DNA of 64,000 bases from Lacrimispora algidixylanolytica (GCF_003609635.1 NZ_MCIA01000035.1:62001-126000), one strand, 5' to 3'; shown: positions 1 to 9,965, counted from the first letter of the stretch. Numbers and translations are program-made. The notes: generated by a model not told the origin, from the letters alone.

Positions 1-1
1 G

Positions 2-82
2 GTTATAAATGCGTATGAATATGTAATCATTGATTATCCGGAAACGGATCAATGTGCTATGGACCGTGTCATGGAGCAGTAA
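2..82 (+). CDS. 3' end of an unidentified CDS
   Basis: The reading frame is open from the window edge to a TAA stop at 80-82 and gives 26 residues ending in DRVMEQ. The stretch YVIIDYPET resembles a beta strand ending in an acidic residue, as in many nucleotide-binding folds, but this is too short to name a family. The gene stops about 70 bp before the ilvN promoter, so it belongs to a separate upstream transcription unit. Confidence 0.5.
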   Translation, partial: VINAYEYVIIDYPETDQCAMDRVMEQ

Positions 83-152
83 TTCGATTTCATTTCTCTG
101 ACACTTTGCCATGGTATAACTTTAAATTATAATACACATTCCTTTTAATTAA

Positions 153-181
153 TTGACAAACACAAGTTAGGTTGCTATGAT
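153..181 (+). promoter_or_regulatory. Sigma-A promoter of ilvN
   Basis: TTGACA (153-158) and TATGAT (176-181) are separated by 17 bp, an almost consensus vegetative promoter. Transcription would start near 188, leaving a leader of about 25 nt before ilvN, too short for a T-box or peptide attenuator. Confidence 0.8.
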
Positions 182-213
182 TAAAATCACTATACAAAAA
201 GGCAGGGATAGGG

Positions 214-714
214 ATGGAGAGAATTGTTTTATCATTGTTAGTTGATAATACTTCCGGCGTTTTAAGCCGTGTGGCCGGCTTATTCAGTCGCCGCGGATAT
301 AACATTGAAAGCCTAACCGTGGGCGTGACTGCAGATGAGAGATATTCAAGAATGACCGTAGTATCTGTCGGTGATCAAGAGATTTTAGATCAGATTGAAA
401 AACAGCTCAGGAAGTTAGAGGATGTAAGAGATATTAAGGAGCTAAAGCCAGGGATTTCTGTTTTTAGAGAACTAATCTTAGTCAAGGTGAAAGCCAACTC
501 CGGACAACGTCAGGCAGTAAGTGCTATAGCTGATATATTCAGAGCCACTATTGTTGATGTAGGCAGGGAATCCTTAACTGTTATGCTAACTGGAGATCAG
601 TCAAAACTTGATGCGCTGATTAACCTGCTTGAAGATTATGAAATTTTAGAACTTGCCCGTACTGGTCTCACTGGTTTATCCAGAGGATCGGACGATGTTC
701 GTTATCTGCCATAA
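214..714 (+). CDS. ilvN: Acetolactate synthase small (regulatory) subunit
   Basis: This is the regulatory subunit of acetohydroxyacid synthase, which catalyses the first common step of valine, leucine and isoleucine synthesis and confers feedback inhibition by valine on the catalytic subunit. The 166 residues are typical of IlvN/IlvH. The N-terminal ACT domain opens with RIVLSLLVDNTSGVLSRVAG and the RRGYNIESLTVG strand, and a C-terminal ALS_ss domain follows (residues about 80-160). The start is ATG at 214, with a GGGATAGGG-type ribosome site just upstream. The catalytic subunit gene (ilvB) is not adjacent: the next gene is ilvC 104 bp downstream, probably co-transcribed because no terminator lies between. 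Confidence 0.95.
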   Translation: MERIVLSLLVDNTSGVLSRVAGLFSRRGYNIESLTVGVTADERYSRMTVVSVGDQEILDQIEKQLRKLEDVRDIKELKPGISVFRELILVKVKANSGQRQAVSAIADIFRATIVDVGRESLTVMLTGDQSKLDALINLLEDYEILELARTGLTGLSRGSDDVRYLP

Positions 715-779
715 CCGCAATTCGCTAGCTAGAGGTATTGCCAAAGGCGGACAGAGAGTCGTCGGCATGGTTCCTTTAA

Positions 780-1829
<1,050 letters not shown>

Positions 1830-1842
1830 TCTGGAATAAATA

Positions 1843-1886
1843 AAATGAGCTTTTATTGGTAATAAACCAGTAAAAGCTCATTTTTT
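1843..1886 (+). terminator. Intrinsic terminator after ilvC, probably bidirectional
   Basis: An inverted repeat AAAATGAGCTTTTA / TAAAAGCTCATTTT with a short loop is followed by T6. The A-run on the left arm means it can also terminate the convergent LysR gene ending at 1910. Confidence 0.9.
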
Positions 1887-1909
1887 GTCAAAAATAGAAG
1901 CTGTTTCTT

Positions 1910-2815
1910 CTATATTAAGTTGTGTTTCATATTGGTTTTCATAGCATCAAGGAATTTCTCCATTGAAGTTGACATTCCAGCCGGGTTATAAGCAAAACCA
2001 ACCGTTCTTTTATTGATCTCTTTTTCCAAGGGAACCAAAACCAGGTCACCTTGATCTAACTCTTTCTGAACAAAATCCTTGATCACACATCCAATTCCCA
2101 TCCCGATCTTAGCAAATTCAATGAGTAAGTCCATGGTGGTAACTTCTAAGAACTGATTGGGTATTAACTGGCTTTCATTTAGATACTCATCAATATATTT
2201 TCTTGTCATGTTATTCTTGTCCAAAAGGAGAATATTACCTGTCTGAAACAGGTCTGCATCCTTGCCCTCCCGCAGATAGAGATTGTTCAAATAAGGCTTT
2301 GTGGCAACAAAGGTATCCTGGATCTCCATAACCGGTGTAAATAAAAGCGGACGGCGGTTGGAGGGCTCAGCAATCAACCCAAGGTCGATTCTTTGTTGTT
2401 CCAGCATATTCACCGTATGTGCGGTAGACTGGCTTTCTATTGTAATCTTAATATGAGGATATTTCTCAATGAATCCTTTTAAATAAGGAAGGAGAATGTA
2501 TTTACATAAGGTGTTGCTGACACCGATTCTCAAATGACCAATGTGAAAATCCTTAATTCGTTTTAGTTCCTGCTCGCCTTGCGCCAATGCTTCAAAGGCA
2601 GCCTTTGTATGATTAAATAGAAGCTTTCCTTCATCCGTAAGCTGAACACCTCTTGAGTTTCTTGTAAAAAGAGAGACTCCGAGATTTCCTTCTAACTTAC
2701 TGATAGATTTACTGATAGCTGGTTGGCTGATAAAGAGCTCTTTTGCAGCCTTAGAAATATTTCCGGTTTTTGCAACTTCATAGAAAATCTTATACTGGGA
2801 CAAGTTTTGTTCCAT
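1910..2815 (-). CDS. LysR-family transcriptional regulator, likely regulator of leuCD
   Basis: This is a DNA-binding regulator with an N-terminal winged helix-turn-helix (residues about 3-62, with GNISKAAKELFISQPAISKS as the helix-turn-helix) followed by a periplasmic-binding-protein-like effector domain. Length and architecture are standard for LysR proteins (301 aa). The start is ATG 2815, 8 nt after an AGAGGGG ribosome site; an upstream ATG at 2833 lies before that site and is unlikely. The gene is divergent from leuC with a 147-bp spacer, the classical arrangement for a LysR activator of its neighbour, so leuCD control is inferred. The effector is unknown; an intermediate of leucine synthesis is one possibility. 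Confidence 0.9.
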   Translation of the reverse strand: MEQNLSQYKIFYEVAKTGNISKAAKELFISQPAISKSISKLEGNLGVSLFTRNSRGVQLTDEGKLLFNHTKAAFEALAQGEQELKRIKDFHIGHLRIGVSNTLCKYILLPYLKGFIEKYPHIKITIESQSTAHTVNMLEQQRIDLGLIAEPSNRRPLLFTPVMEIQDTFVATKPYLNNLYLREGKDADLFQTGNILLLDKNNMTRKYIDEYLNESQLIPNQFLEVTTMDLLIEFAKIGMGIGCVIKDFVQKELDQGDLVLVPLEKEINKRTVGFAYNPAGMSTSMEKFLDAMKTNMKHNLI

Positions 2816-2962
2816 GTTCATATCCCCTCTCATCCTATAACTAGTTATTATATTAAATATTCATATTATGTATTTCTATTATATCAATAAGTATGCTAGA
2901 ATGTAAAGCAGTAAAATGATAGAGGTTCTTTATGAAAAAGGACCAACAGGAGGAAGCAGACT
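2816..2962. promoter_or_regulatory. Divergent LysR-leuC control region
   Basis: This AT-rich 147-bp spacer holds a perfect 12-bp palindrome, ATAACTAGTTAT (2837-2848), just upstream of the LysR start. A TAGAAT -10-like box (2896-2901) points toward leuC but has no good -35 partner, as expected for an activator-dependent promoter. The palindrome is the best candidate for the LysR site; this is inference. Confidence 0.45.
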
Positions 2963-4228
2963 ATGGGAATGACGATGACCCAGAAAATTTTGGCAGCTCA
3001 TGCGGGGCTTGATGAAGTTAGAGCTGGACAGTTAATTGAAGCTGATTTGGATCTGGTATTGGGAAACGATATCACAGCGCCAGTTGCTATAAAAGAGATG
3101 GAGAAATTTAGCAAGGAAACAATTTTCAATAAAGACAAAATTGCCCTGGTTATGGATCATTTTGCACCGAATAAAGATATAAAGTCTGCGGAGAACTGTA
3201 AATGCTGTCGTGATTTTGCGGCTAAACATGAAATTTCCAATTATTTTGATGTTGGAGAAATGGGAATTGAACATGCACTTCTTCCTGAAAAAGGATTGGT
3301 AGTTGCTGGAGATGCAGTGATCGGAGCGGATTCCCATACTTGTACCTATGGCGCGTTGGGAGCTTTTTCCACAGGAGTGGGCAGTACGGATATGGCGGCT
3401 GGTATGGTAACTGGCAAAGCCTGGTTTAAAGTGCCTTCTGCTATTAAATTCCATCTTTTAGGAAAACCCTCAAAGTGGGTCAGTGGAAAAGATGTGATTT
3501 TGCATATTATTGGAATGATTGGCGTGGATGGTGCTCTTTATAAATCCATGGAATTTACTGGAGAAGGAATTAAGAATTTAACTATGGATGATCGCTTCAC
3601 CATTTGCAATATGGCGATTGAAGCCGGTGGAAAAAATGGAATTTTTCCAGTAGATGATTTAGCCATTCAGTACATGAAGGATCACTCCAAACGTGAGTTT
3701 AATATATTTGATGCAGACGATGATGCGGAATACGAGAAGACTTACACAATTGACTTAGGTAAGCTGGAACCAACCATCTCATTCCCTCATCTTCCTGAAA
3801 ATACCAGAACCATCGGTACGTTTGATGAGATTAAGGTGGATCAGGCGGTCATTGGGTCCTGTACCAATGGTCGACTTGATGATATGCGTATTGCCGCTGC
3901 TGTGTTAAAGGGTAAAAAAGTTGCAAAAAATGTACGTTGTATTGTGATTCCTGCAACCCAGGAAATTTATTTACAATCCATGAGAGAAGGTCTTTTGGAA
4001 ATCTTCATTGAAGCTGGAGCTATCGTCAGCACCCCAACCTGTGGTCCTTGTCTTGGAGGCCATATGGGCATTCTTGCAAAGGGAGAGCGTTGCATCTCTA
4101 CCACCAATCGGAACTTTGTGGGACGTATGGGCCATGTGGAGTCAGAAGTATATTTGGCAAGTCCGGCAGTAGCAGCCGCCAGTGCAGTTACCGGTCATAT
4201 ATCAGCACCGGCCGAATTGGGATTATAG
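2963..4228 (+). CDS. leuC: 3-isopropylmalate dehydratase large subunit
   Basis: LeuC with LeuD isomerises 2-isopropylmalate to 3-isopropylmalate using a 4Fe-4S cluster (leucine biosynthesis). The aconitase-family motifs are present: [23 protein letters not shown] and [11 protein letters not shown], which supply the three cluster cysteines. At 421 residues it is of the shorter LeuC/HacA type common in clostridia and archaea. An AGGAGG site at 2948-2953 supports ATG 2963; ATG 2969 is a less well spaced alternative. It lies 13 bp upstream of leuD. Confidence 0.95.
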   Translation: MGMTMTQKILAAHAGLDEVRAGQLIEADLDLVLGNDITAPVAIKEMEKFSKETIFNKDKIALVMDHFAPNKDIKSAENCKCCRDFAAKHEISNYFDVGEMGIEHALLPEKGLVVAGDAVIGADSHTCTYGALGAFSTGVGSTDMAAGMVTGKAWFKVPSAIKFHLLGKPSKWVSGKDVILHIIGMIGVDGALYKSMEFTGEGIKNLTMDDRFTICNMAIEAGGKNGIFPVDDLAIQYMKDHSKREFNIFDADDDAEYEKTYTIDLGKLEPTISFPHLPENTRTIGTFDEIKVDQAVIGSCTNGRLDDMRIAAAVLKGKKVAKNVRCIVIPATQEIYLQSMREGLLEIFIEAGAIVSTPTCGPCLGGHMGILAKGERCISTTNRNFVGRMGHVESEVYLASPAVAAASAVTGHISAPAELGL

Positions 4229-4241
4229 GAGGAAGCATAAC

Positions 4242-4730
4242 ATGAATGCAAATGGATCTGTTTTTAAATATGGGGACAACGTAGACACGGATGTAATTAT
4301 TCCAGCAAGGTATTTAAATATTACAGATGGGAATGAATTGGCAAAGCATTGCATGGAAGACATTGACAAGGATTTTATATCCAATGTGAAACAAGGAGAT
4401 ATTATTGTTGCCAATAAAAACTTTGGTTGTGGTTCTTCCAGGGAGCATGCGCCTTTGGTGATTAAATGTGCCGGAGTAAGTTGTGTCATTGCTGAAACCT
4501 TTGCAAGGATTTTCTATCGGAATGCAATTAATATCGGTCTTCCTATTATAGAATGTTCTGAGGCTGCGAAAGCCATTGAGGCAGGAGATAAGGTTTCGGT
4601 TAATTTCGACACCGGTATCATAACCAATAAATCGACAGGAGAATCCTATCAGGGAGAAGCTTTTCCTCCTTTTATGCAGGAAATTATTTCCGCAGGTGGA
4701 TTGTTTCCCTATATTAATAAGAAGAAATAA
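4242..4730 (+). CDS. leuD: 3-isopropylmalate dehydratase small subunit
   Basis: This is the swivel-domain subunit that pairs with LeuC. The typical opening [18 protein letters not shown] and the substrate-loop motif [12 protein letters not shown] are present. The reading frame is open further upstream (to 4182) but that would overlap leuC; ATG 4242 is preceded by AGGAGGAA at 4228-4235 and gives a normal 162-residue protein. Co-transcribed with leuC and closed by a strong terminator. leuA and leuB are not in the window. Confidence 0.95.
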   Translation: MNANGSVFKYGDNVDTDVIIPARYLNITDGNELAKHCMEDIDKDFISNVKQGDIIVANKNFGCGSSREHAPLVIKCAGVSCVIAETFARIFYRNAINIGLPIIECSEAAKAIEAGDKVSVNFDTGIITNKSTGESYQGEAFPPFMQEIISAGGLFPYINKKK

Positions 4731-4745
4731 GGTTATTTTCCATGG

Positions 4746-4797
4746 AAAAAGGGCCCGTAATTGTCAAATGTTGTATTTGACAATTACGGGCCTTTCC
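4746..4797 (+). terminator. Intrinsic terminator after leuD
   Basis: A long perfect hairpin, GGCCCGTAATTGTCAAAT / ATTTGACAATTACGGGCC with a 5-nt loop, is preceded by an A-run and followed by a short T-rich stretch. Confidence 0.9.
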
Positions 4798-4807
4798 TTA
4801 TGGAACA

Positions 4808-4836
4808 TTGAAATTATGATAAAAGCGTATTATAAT
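4808..4836 (+). promoter_or_regulatory. Sigma-A promoter of ybaK-like gene
   Basis: TTGAAA (4808-4813) and TATAAT (4831-4836) are separated by exactly 17 bp, about 29 bp before the start codon of the downstream gene. Confidence 0.75.
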
Positions 4837-4864
4837 TAGAAAAAAATACAGGGAGTGGAATTCA

Positions 4865-5338
4865 ATGGTAAAGACAAATGCAATGCGCATGTTAGACAAG
4901 GTAGGAATCTCTTACAGCACAAAAGAGTATGAAGTAGATGAAAATGATCTCTCAGGGAGCCATGTAGCAGACTTGATGGGGATAGATCATGGTAGTATTT
5001 TGAAGACTCTTGTATTAAAAGGAGAAAAAACAGGATATCTGGTCTGTTGTATTCCAGTCGATGGAGAACTGGATCTAAAAAAAGTAGCAAAAGCCGCTGG
5101 AGATAAAAAGGTGGAAATGATTCCTATGAAAGATCTACAGCCAATTACAGGCTATATTCGTGGAGGTTGTTCACCGATCGGTATGAAGAAGCCTTTTCCG
5201 ACATTTATTGACGAATCTGCCCAGGAATATCCACTAATCGCAGTAAGCGGAGGGGTCAGAGGACAGCAAATTTTAATCTCTCCTCAGAGTCTGGCCGCAT
5301 TTATTCGGGGTCAATTTGCTCTTCTTACCCATAATTAG
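4865..5338 (+). CDS. ybaK: YbaK/EbsC-type aminoacyl-tRNA deacylase
   Basis: The protein is a trans-editing domain homologous to the INS domain of ProRS. YbaK removes cysteine from Cys-tRNA(Pro). The 157 residues cover one YbaK domain, with the central DLKKVAKAAGDKKVEM lysine segment and the conserved GYIRGGCSPIGMKK loop near residues 96-109, which is diagnostic of the Cys-tRNA(Pro) deacylase subgroup. The start at ATG 4865 has a GGGAGTGG ribosome site. It is monocistronic, with its own promoter. Confidence 0.92.
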   Translation: MVKTNAMRMLDKVGISYSTKEYEVDENDLSGSHVADLMGIDHGSILKTLVLKGEKTGYLVCCIPVDGELDLKKVAKAAGDKKVEMIPMKDLQPITGYIRGGCSPIGMKKPFPTFIDESAQEYPLIAVSGGVRGQQILISPQSLAAFIRGQFALLTHN

Positions 5339-5646
5339 TTTACATAAAACAAAAAACCACCGGACTGGCTTTCGCTGGAAAAAAGAATTATTAACATAAA
5401 TGTAACACTATTGTAAAATTTTAATGGAATAATAACATAAAAAAGCCACGTAAAACCAATATAAATTAGTGCAAATAGCCCAAAGTGTAAAATCAAAGTA
5501 AAAGCCAAAAGTTAAAATATCACAAAAATGTTAAATCCCCATTGACTTTTTTAACATGCTTCTTCTATAATTACGGCTGTCACCTAGAAACGGTTGTGGA
5601 ATGTATTCACAGCCAAGGCAAGTGAGAGAAGAAAAGAGGAGTATGT
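5339..5646 (+). promoter_or_regulatory. 308-bp intergenic region with promoter of the SleB-like gene
   Basis: The stretch is very AT-rich and has no plausible gene. A promoter, TTGACT (5542-5547) with 18 bp to TATAAT (5566-5571), serves the wall hydrolase downstream. The roughly 70-nt leader contains a GGCTGT / ACAGCC inverted repeat but no recognised riboswitch consensus. Confidence 0.65.
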
Positions 5647-6534
5647 ATGCTTACACTACGCTCTATGCTTCAGCAGGTTTGTCAATTCTTCAGAGGGATG
5701 GCCATTAAGGTCACAAAGAGGATGTATCGTTCTTCCGCAGTATTTATGACGGGAGCTGCAGTGATTACTGTAGTAGCGTTTACCTCAGCAGGATTTGGCA
5801 GCGGTGGCAGGAATGCTTTAACCGCGTTTGCAGAAACGCCGGCATCAAAAGATGTTGCTGAAGAAGAACATGTTGAAGACGAGGAAACAGTTGCTAAAGC
5901 AAATGTACAAATTACGCTTACCGAAGCCCGAATACAGGCACAGCAGTTAGCCGGTAATCGACTGGTTAAACAGGTCATTGAAAAACAGGAGCTTGAAAAA
6001 GACTCCCTGGCCCAGATAAAGCTTATCAATACCCAGATCGCTATGGACAATGAGGCAAAACGGCAAGCGGAAGAAGCAGCTAAAGCAGCAGAAGAAGAAA
6101 GAAAAGCAGTAGAGGAAGCCGCCAGAAAGGCCGAAGAAGAAAAGGCAGCCAATTCAACGTCTGTCAGTCAGGACGATTATCAAGTATTGCTTAAAATCGT
6201 TCAGGCAGAAGCAGGAGTATGTGATGATAAGGGTAAAATTCTTGTAGCAAATGTAATTTTAAATCGTATTAAAAGTGGAAAATTCCCAGATACGGTGAGA
6301 GGAGTCGTCTATTCTCCTTCCCAGTTTTCGCCTGTATCAAATGGAAGTATTAATACTGTGAAGGTCACAGAGAATACCCAAGGGTGCGTCGATCGCGCAC
6401 TGTCTGGAGAAGATTATTCTGATGGGGCATTATATTTTATGAACCGTAGAGGTTCAAGAAGCGGTGCAATCCGCTGGTTTGATTCCAGGCTGACTTATTT
6501 ATTCCAGCATGGAAACCATGAATTTTTTAAATAA
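5647..6534 (+). CDS. Secreted cell wall hydrolase, SleB/Hydrolase_2 domain
   Basis: This is a predicted exported peptidoglycan hydrolase of the SleB (spore cortex-lytic transglycosylase) family. The long N-terminus has a hydrophobic export segment (residues about 29-50, ending near TAFAETPA). A charged Glu/Ala/Lys-rich coiled coil follows (about 60-165), then the catalytic domain from DYQVLLKIVQAEAGVCDDKG to the C-terminus, with the expected Glu in QAEAG. The start at 5647 is 5 nt after AGAGGAG. A role in cortex hydrolysis or vegetative wall turnover cannot be told from sequence. The protein has no SLH or LysM anchor, so the coiled coil may mediate attachment. Confidence 0.88.
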   Translation: MLTLRSMLQQVCQFFRGMAIKVTKRMYRSSAVFMTGAAVITVVAFTSAGFGSGGRNALTAFAETPASKDVAEEEHVEDEETVAKANVQITLTEARIQAQQLAGNRLVKQVIEKQELEKDSLAQIKLINTQIAMDNEAKRQAEEAAKAAEEERKAVEEAARKAEEEKAANSTSVSQDDYQVLLKIVQAEAGVCDDKGKILVANVILNRIKSGKFPDTVRGVVYSPSQFSPVSNGSINTVKVTENTQGCVDRALSGEDYSDGALYFMNRRGSRSGAIRWFDSRLTYLFQHGNHEFFK

Positions 6535-6538
6535 AGCA

Positions 6539-6568
6539 TTGTGATATATTCTGCTTTGGGTGTATACT
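6539..6568 (+). promoter_or_regulatory. Probable promoter of yhcH-like gene
   Basis: TTGTGA (6539-6544) and TATACT (6563-6568) are separated by 18 bp. A second TATAAT at 6611-6616 with an upstream TG lies nearer the gene but lacks a -35. Confidence 0.5.
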
Positions 6569-6637
6569 ATATCTATCTGCAGGTTCCCACAGAGGACTGC
6601 TGTCAAATGATATAATACACTAAAGGAGAGTACGACT

Positions 6638-7102
6638 ATGATTTTTGACTCAGCAAAGAACCTTGATTTTTACAAAAACCTTGGGGTGGAAGGAAGATAC
6701 ACAAAAGCAGTGGATTTTCTTAAAAACACCGATTTAGAGAACCTGGCGCCAGGTAAATATGAAATAGATGGTAAGAATGTTTTTGCTAACGTAGTGGAAT
6801 ATACAACGATTCCTTGGGAAGACGCAAAATATGAAACACACCGTGATTATTCTGATATTCAATACATGATATCCGGTACTGAGACCATGACATATGCTCC
6901 GATCGATGAACTGAATGTTAAGGTACCATATAACGAAGAAAAAGATGTTGTATTTTACGACAATGAAAATCCGGGCTTAAAGGTTATTGTAAAGGCTGGA
7001 GAATATATGATTTTTAATCCTTGGGATGGCCATAAGCCTAAGGCCTCTGCCGGACAACCGGCACCAATTAAAAAAGTTATTGTCAAGATCAAAGAAAACT
7101 AA
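6638..7102 (+). CDS. YhcH/YjgK/YiaL family (EbgC-like cupin) protein
   Basis: The protein is a 154-residue single-domain cupin of the DUF386 family, whose members include EbgC (beta subunit of evolved beta-galactosidase) and proteins in sugar-acid and sialic acid operons. Expected features are seen: ETHRDYSDIQYMISG, with the metal-binding His/Glu region near residues 68-78, and a C-terminal WDGHKPK histidine. They are thought to act on free sugars, for example as mutarotase-like enzymes, but the exact substrate here is unknown. It is monocistronic and convergent with a pectinesterase gene, so a role in pectin-derived sugar use is possible but unproven. Confidence 0.85.
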   Translation: MIFDSAKNLDFYKNLGVEGRYTKAVDFLKNTDLENLAPGKYEIDGKNVFANVVEYTTIPWEDAKYETHRDYSDIQYMISGTETMTYAPIDELNVKVPYNEEKDVVFYDNENPGLKVIVKAGEYMIFNPWDGHKPKASAGQPAPIKKVIVKIKEN

Positions 7103-7109
7103 TAGATAA

Positions 7110-7147
7110 GGGGATTCGTTCCGATGCTGCGGACGAATCCCCTGTTT
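7110..7147. terminator. Bidirectional intrinsic terminator between yhcH-like and pectinesterase genes
   Basis: GGGGATTCGTTCC / GGACGAATCCCC with an 8-nt loop and one bulged T is followed by T5 on the + strand. It sits between two convergent genes. Confidence 0.85.
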
Positions 7148-8113
7148 TTATGGTCTCCAGTTGTCTGTGCCGCATAAAACGGCATCTTTTGAATAGGTTT
7201 TAAGATCTTCTTCCTTGAGGCGGCAAATCCAGTCCGGACGTTGCTCCATAACTGCTCCAGGACCATAACTACCGTATTCAGCGTAGAAGGTATGCACATG
7301 TGCTGCCTCTTTGTTCCAGTCGTGCCATCCCTCTTTACAGATATGATCATCCATAAAACAGTTGATGAGAACTGTTTTGGCATATTCTCTCCATGGGCGG
7401 CCAAGGTAAGCATTGTTTGGAGGGCAATTGCTCTCAAAACGACAGTCTGTCATGACATATCCATATTCCTGTCCTTCTGGTGTGGAAGCAGCGGTCACAT
7501 AACTGCTGATTTCCTTTCCTGTGTGTTTTGAGAAGAAAGTGCATCCTTCAAAATAGGCAGTCGCACTTCCAAAGATAAAATCAACATCTCCTTCGATATA
7601 GCAATTCTTGTAATAATGACGTCCGTTTATTCTAGGGGAATGTTGTTTGGGTCCAATAAATCCATTGACTTCTATTTCCTTTGGAGGAAGAGGACCGGTA
7701 AATAGAGTATCCTGATTTCCTAAGAGACGACAGTTTTCAAAAACAAGGCGGTCACCGTCTGCATAGAGTGCAAGAGCCTGTCCAACCTCAGTACCTTTTC
7801 CAGCACTATTTTCAAAAGTGATGTTTCTGGCAGTAAAATCATGGGTATCGATGATACAGGAATAGGTACGAAATGTTCCTCGTGGCATCCCATCTTCCAT
7901 ACTCATTTTTGCGTAAAGACCATAGGAGAGGACAGTTGTTTCGGGATCCTCACCTTGAAATGTTACATGGGGAACGGTAACCGTAATCTGTTCTTCGTAA
8001 AAGCCTTTGTGGATCAATAAAATCTGTTCGGATGTATTATCTTCCGGTAATGAATTGAGGGCTTCCATGATGCTTTTAAAATCCCCGGAGCCATCCTGCG
8101 CAATATGAATCAT
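7148..8113 (-). CDS. Pectinesterase (carbohydrate esterase family 8)
   Basis: This enzyme demethylates methyl-esterified galacturonan. The beta-helix family motifs are all visible: GNQDTLF (first catalytic Asp region), DFIFGSATAYFEGC (nucleophile Asp) and YLGRPWREY. The frame is open to 8188, but ATG 8113 follows a GAAGG ribosome site and begins the family core MIHIAQDGSGDF. With that start (321 aa) there is no signal peptide, so it probably acts in the cytoplasm on imported methylated oligogalacturonides. The gene is transcribed divergently from pckA, from its own promoter. Confidence 0.93.
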   Translation of the reverse strand: MIHIAQDGSGDFKSIMEALNSLPEDNTSEQILLIHKGFYEEQITVTVPHVTFQGEDPETTVLSYGLYAKMSMEDGMPRGTFRTYSCIIDTHDFTARNITFENSAGKGTEVGQALALYADGDRLVFENCRLLGNQDTLFTGPLPPKEIEVNGFIGPKQHSPRINGRHYYKNCYIEGDVDFIFGSATAYFEGCTFFSKHTGKEISSYVTAASTPEGQEYGYVMTDCRFESNCPPNNAYLGRPWREYAKTVLINCFMDDHICKEGWHDWNKEAAHVHTFYAEYGSYGPGAVMEQRPDWICRLKEEDLKTYSKDAVLCGTDNWRP

Positions 8114-8159
8114 ATCAAACCTTCTTTCCTTTTGTGTACAAAATGCAAAACATACACTA

Positions 8160-8226
8160 AATATACCCAATTTGGGGTGTTTTTGCAAGAGTAATCATTG
8201 ACTTTGCGAGAGGCTAATGAGATAAT
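8160..8226. promoter_or_regulatory. Back-to-back promoters for pectinesterase (-) and pckA (+)
   Basis: On the - strand, TTGCAA (8183-8188) and TATATT (8160-8165) are 17 bp apart and read toward the pectinesterase. On the + strand, TTGACT (8198-8203) and GATAAT (8221-8226), also 17 bp apart, read toward pckA. The two -35 boxes are only 9 bp apart, so a protein bound between them could affect both genes. Confidence 0.7.
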
Positions 8227-8257
8227 GGGGGAAAATTTTACTCAGGGAGGAATTTCA

Positions 8258-9952
8258 GTGTCATCAAAGGCAAATTATTCAGCGGAGGAAATCAGAAAGG
8301 ATAAACCGGGTTTTTCACCCACCCGGTCTATTATAGAAACCCCGTTTTATGGAAATAACGTAATAAAAATCCAGACGTTGAAAGAAGCGTATGAATTGGC
8401 AAAAAAATCTCCTGGGACCATCGTTACAGACATCCCAATTTATCGGGGACAGGAATTTGGACTGGATAAGGATGCAAAGGTTCTTCTTTTTAATGACGGA
8501 GCAGTTACCGGAAGGTACTCCACAGCTAGAAAAATCGCCAATGAGCCTGCCGTAGATTGCAGCGCTCTTGATAAAATCTTAATGGATGCAGTTTATGAAA
8601 CACGTTGGAAGACTCTTTACCATGCAGAAGTTTTTGTTGGCCTTGATCCAGAGTTTATGGTTAAGGCACATCTTTTGATTCCAAAGGGTGAAGAAAATAT
8701 CATGTATAACTGGATGTTGAACTTCCAGTACATGTCCGATGAATATGTAAGGATGTATCGTTCCTCCAGGCCGGTTGGCAATGGCAATGAGCCAGATATC
8801 TATCTTTTTTCTGATCCACAGTGGAGTGGCTTAGACCGGGCGGGCATTGATTTATCCTGCTTAAGTGATCCTAAATGTCTATGTTACTTTAATACAGACC
8901 ACAACTGTGCGGCAATTCTTGGTATGAGGTATTTTGGGGAGCATAAAAAGGGAACTCTTACGATGGCATGGGCTCTTGCAAACCGGAATGGTTATGCATC
9001 CTGTCATGGAGGCCAGAAAAAATATACCCTAAAAGATGGTAGCAAATACGTTGCTTCTGTTTTTGGACTGTCAGGTTCCGGGAAATCTACACTTACCCAT
9101 GCAAAGCATGACGGGAAATATGAAGTTACAGTGCTTCACGACGATGCATTTATTATCAATACAGACACCTGTGTGTCCGTGGCCCTTGAGCCTACCTATT
9201 TTGATAAAACTCAGGATTATCCGGCAGGATGCGAAGATAACAAATACCTTCTTACTGTACAAAACTGCGGCTGTACTCTTGATATGAACGGGAAGATTCA
9301 GCTTGTCACGGAAGATATCAGGAACGGTAACGGACGTGCCATTAAATCAAGACTTTGGTCACCCAATCGTGTGGACAAGATTGCGGAGCCAGTAAACGCT
9401 ATCTTTTGGATTATGAAAGATCCAACCATACCGCCAGTCGTTAAATTAAATGGTGCTTCTCTAGCTTCCGTTATGGGAGCCACACTTGCAACAAAGAGGT
9501 CTACCGCAGAACGCCTGGCGCCTGGAATCGATCCCAATGCGCTGGTGGTAGTTCCTTATGCCAATCCGTTTCGAACATATCCATTAGCAAATGATTATGC
9601 CAAATTTAAAAAATTGGTAGAAGAAAAGAACGTGGATTGCTATATCATTAATACTGGAGATTTTATGGGTAAGAAAGTGAAACCTCAAGATACCTTGGGA
9701 ATCATGGAAGCGATTCTTGATGGCAAAGCTTCTTTCCATCAATGGGGACCGCTGTCTGATATCCAGATCTTTGACTGGGAAGGTTTTGTGCCAGATATTA
9801 ATGATGAGGATTACAGATCTCAGTTAAAATCCAGAATGGAAGAACGCCTAAAATTTGTTGCCAATACTGCAGTGCTGAAAGAAGGATATGACAGACTTCC
9901 AGAGGACGCACTTAAGGCGATACAAAAAGTAGTAGACGAACTTGGAATGTAA
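8258..9952 (+). CDS. pckA: Phosphoenolpyruvate carboxykinase (ATP)
   Basis: PckA interconverts oxaloacetate and PEP with ATP/ADP; in fermentative clostridia it often runs anaplerotically. The P-loop [16 protein letters not shown], the substrate-binding ILGMRYFGEHKKG and the acidic metal site HDDAF are present. The open frame reaches TTG 8198, but that TTG is the -35 box of the gene's own promoter. GTG 8258 follows a GGGAGG ribosome site by 7 nt and gives 564 residues, so I take it as the start. The HAD gene follows after 13 bp and is probably co-transcribed. Confidence 0.93.
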   Translation: MSSKANYSAEEIRKDKPGFSPTRSIIETPFYGNNVIKIQTLKEAYELAKKSPGTIVTDIPIYRGQEFGLDKDAKVLLFNDGAVTGRYSTARKIANEPAVDCSALDKILMDAVYETRWKTLYHAEVFVGLDPEFMVKAHLLIPKGEENIMYNWMLNFQYMSDEYVRMYRSSRPVGNGNEPDIYLFSDPQWSGLDRAGIDLSCLSDPKCLCYFNTDHNCAAILGMRYFGEHKKGTLTMAWALANRNGYASCHGGQKKYTLKDGSKYVASVFGLSGSGKSTLTHAKHDGKYEVTVLHDDAFIINTDTCVSVALEPTYFDKTQDYPAGCEDNKYLLTVQNCGCTLDMNGKIQLVTEDIRNGNGRAIKSRLWSPNRVDKIAEPVNAIFWIMKDPTIPPVVKLNGASLASVMGATLATKRSTAERLAPGIDPNALVVVPYANPFRTYPLANDYAKFKKLVEEKNVDCYIINTGDFMGKKVKPQDTLGIMEAILDGKASFHQWGPLSDIQIFDWEGFVPDINDEDYRSQLKSRMEERLKFVANTAVLKEGYDRLPEDALKAIQKVVDELGM

Positions 9953-9965
9953 TGGGAGAGAAGAC

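Noticed and set aside
5572-5646. c-di-AMP or c-di-GMP riboswitch in front of the SleB-like wall hydrolase
   Set aside because: The leader is only about 70 nt and lacks the conserved blocks of either riboswitch class.
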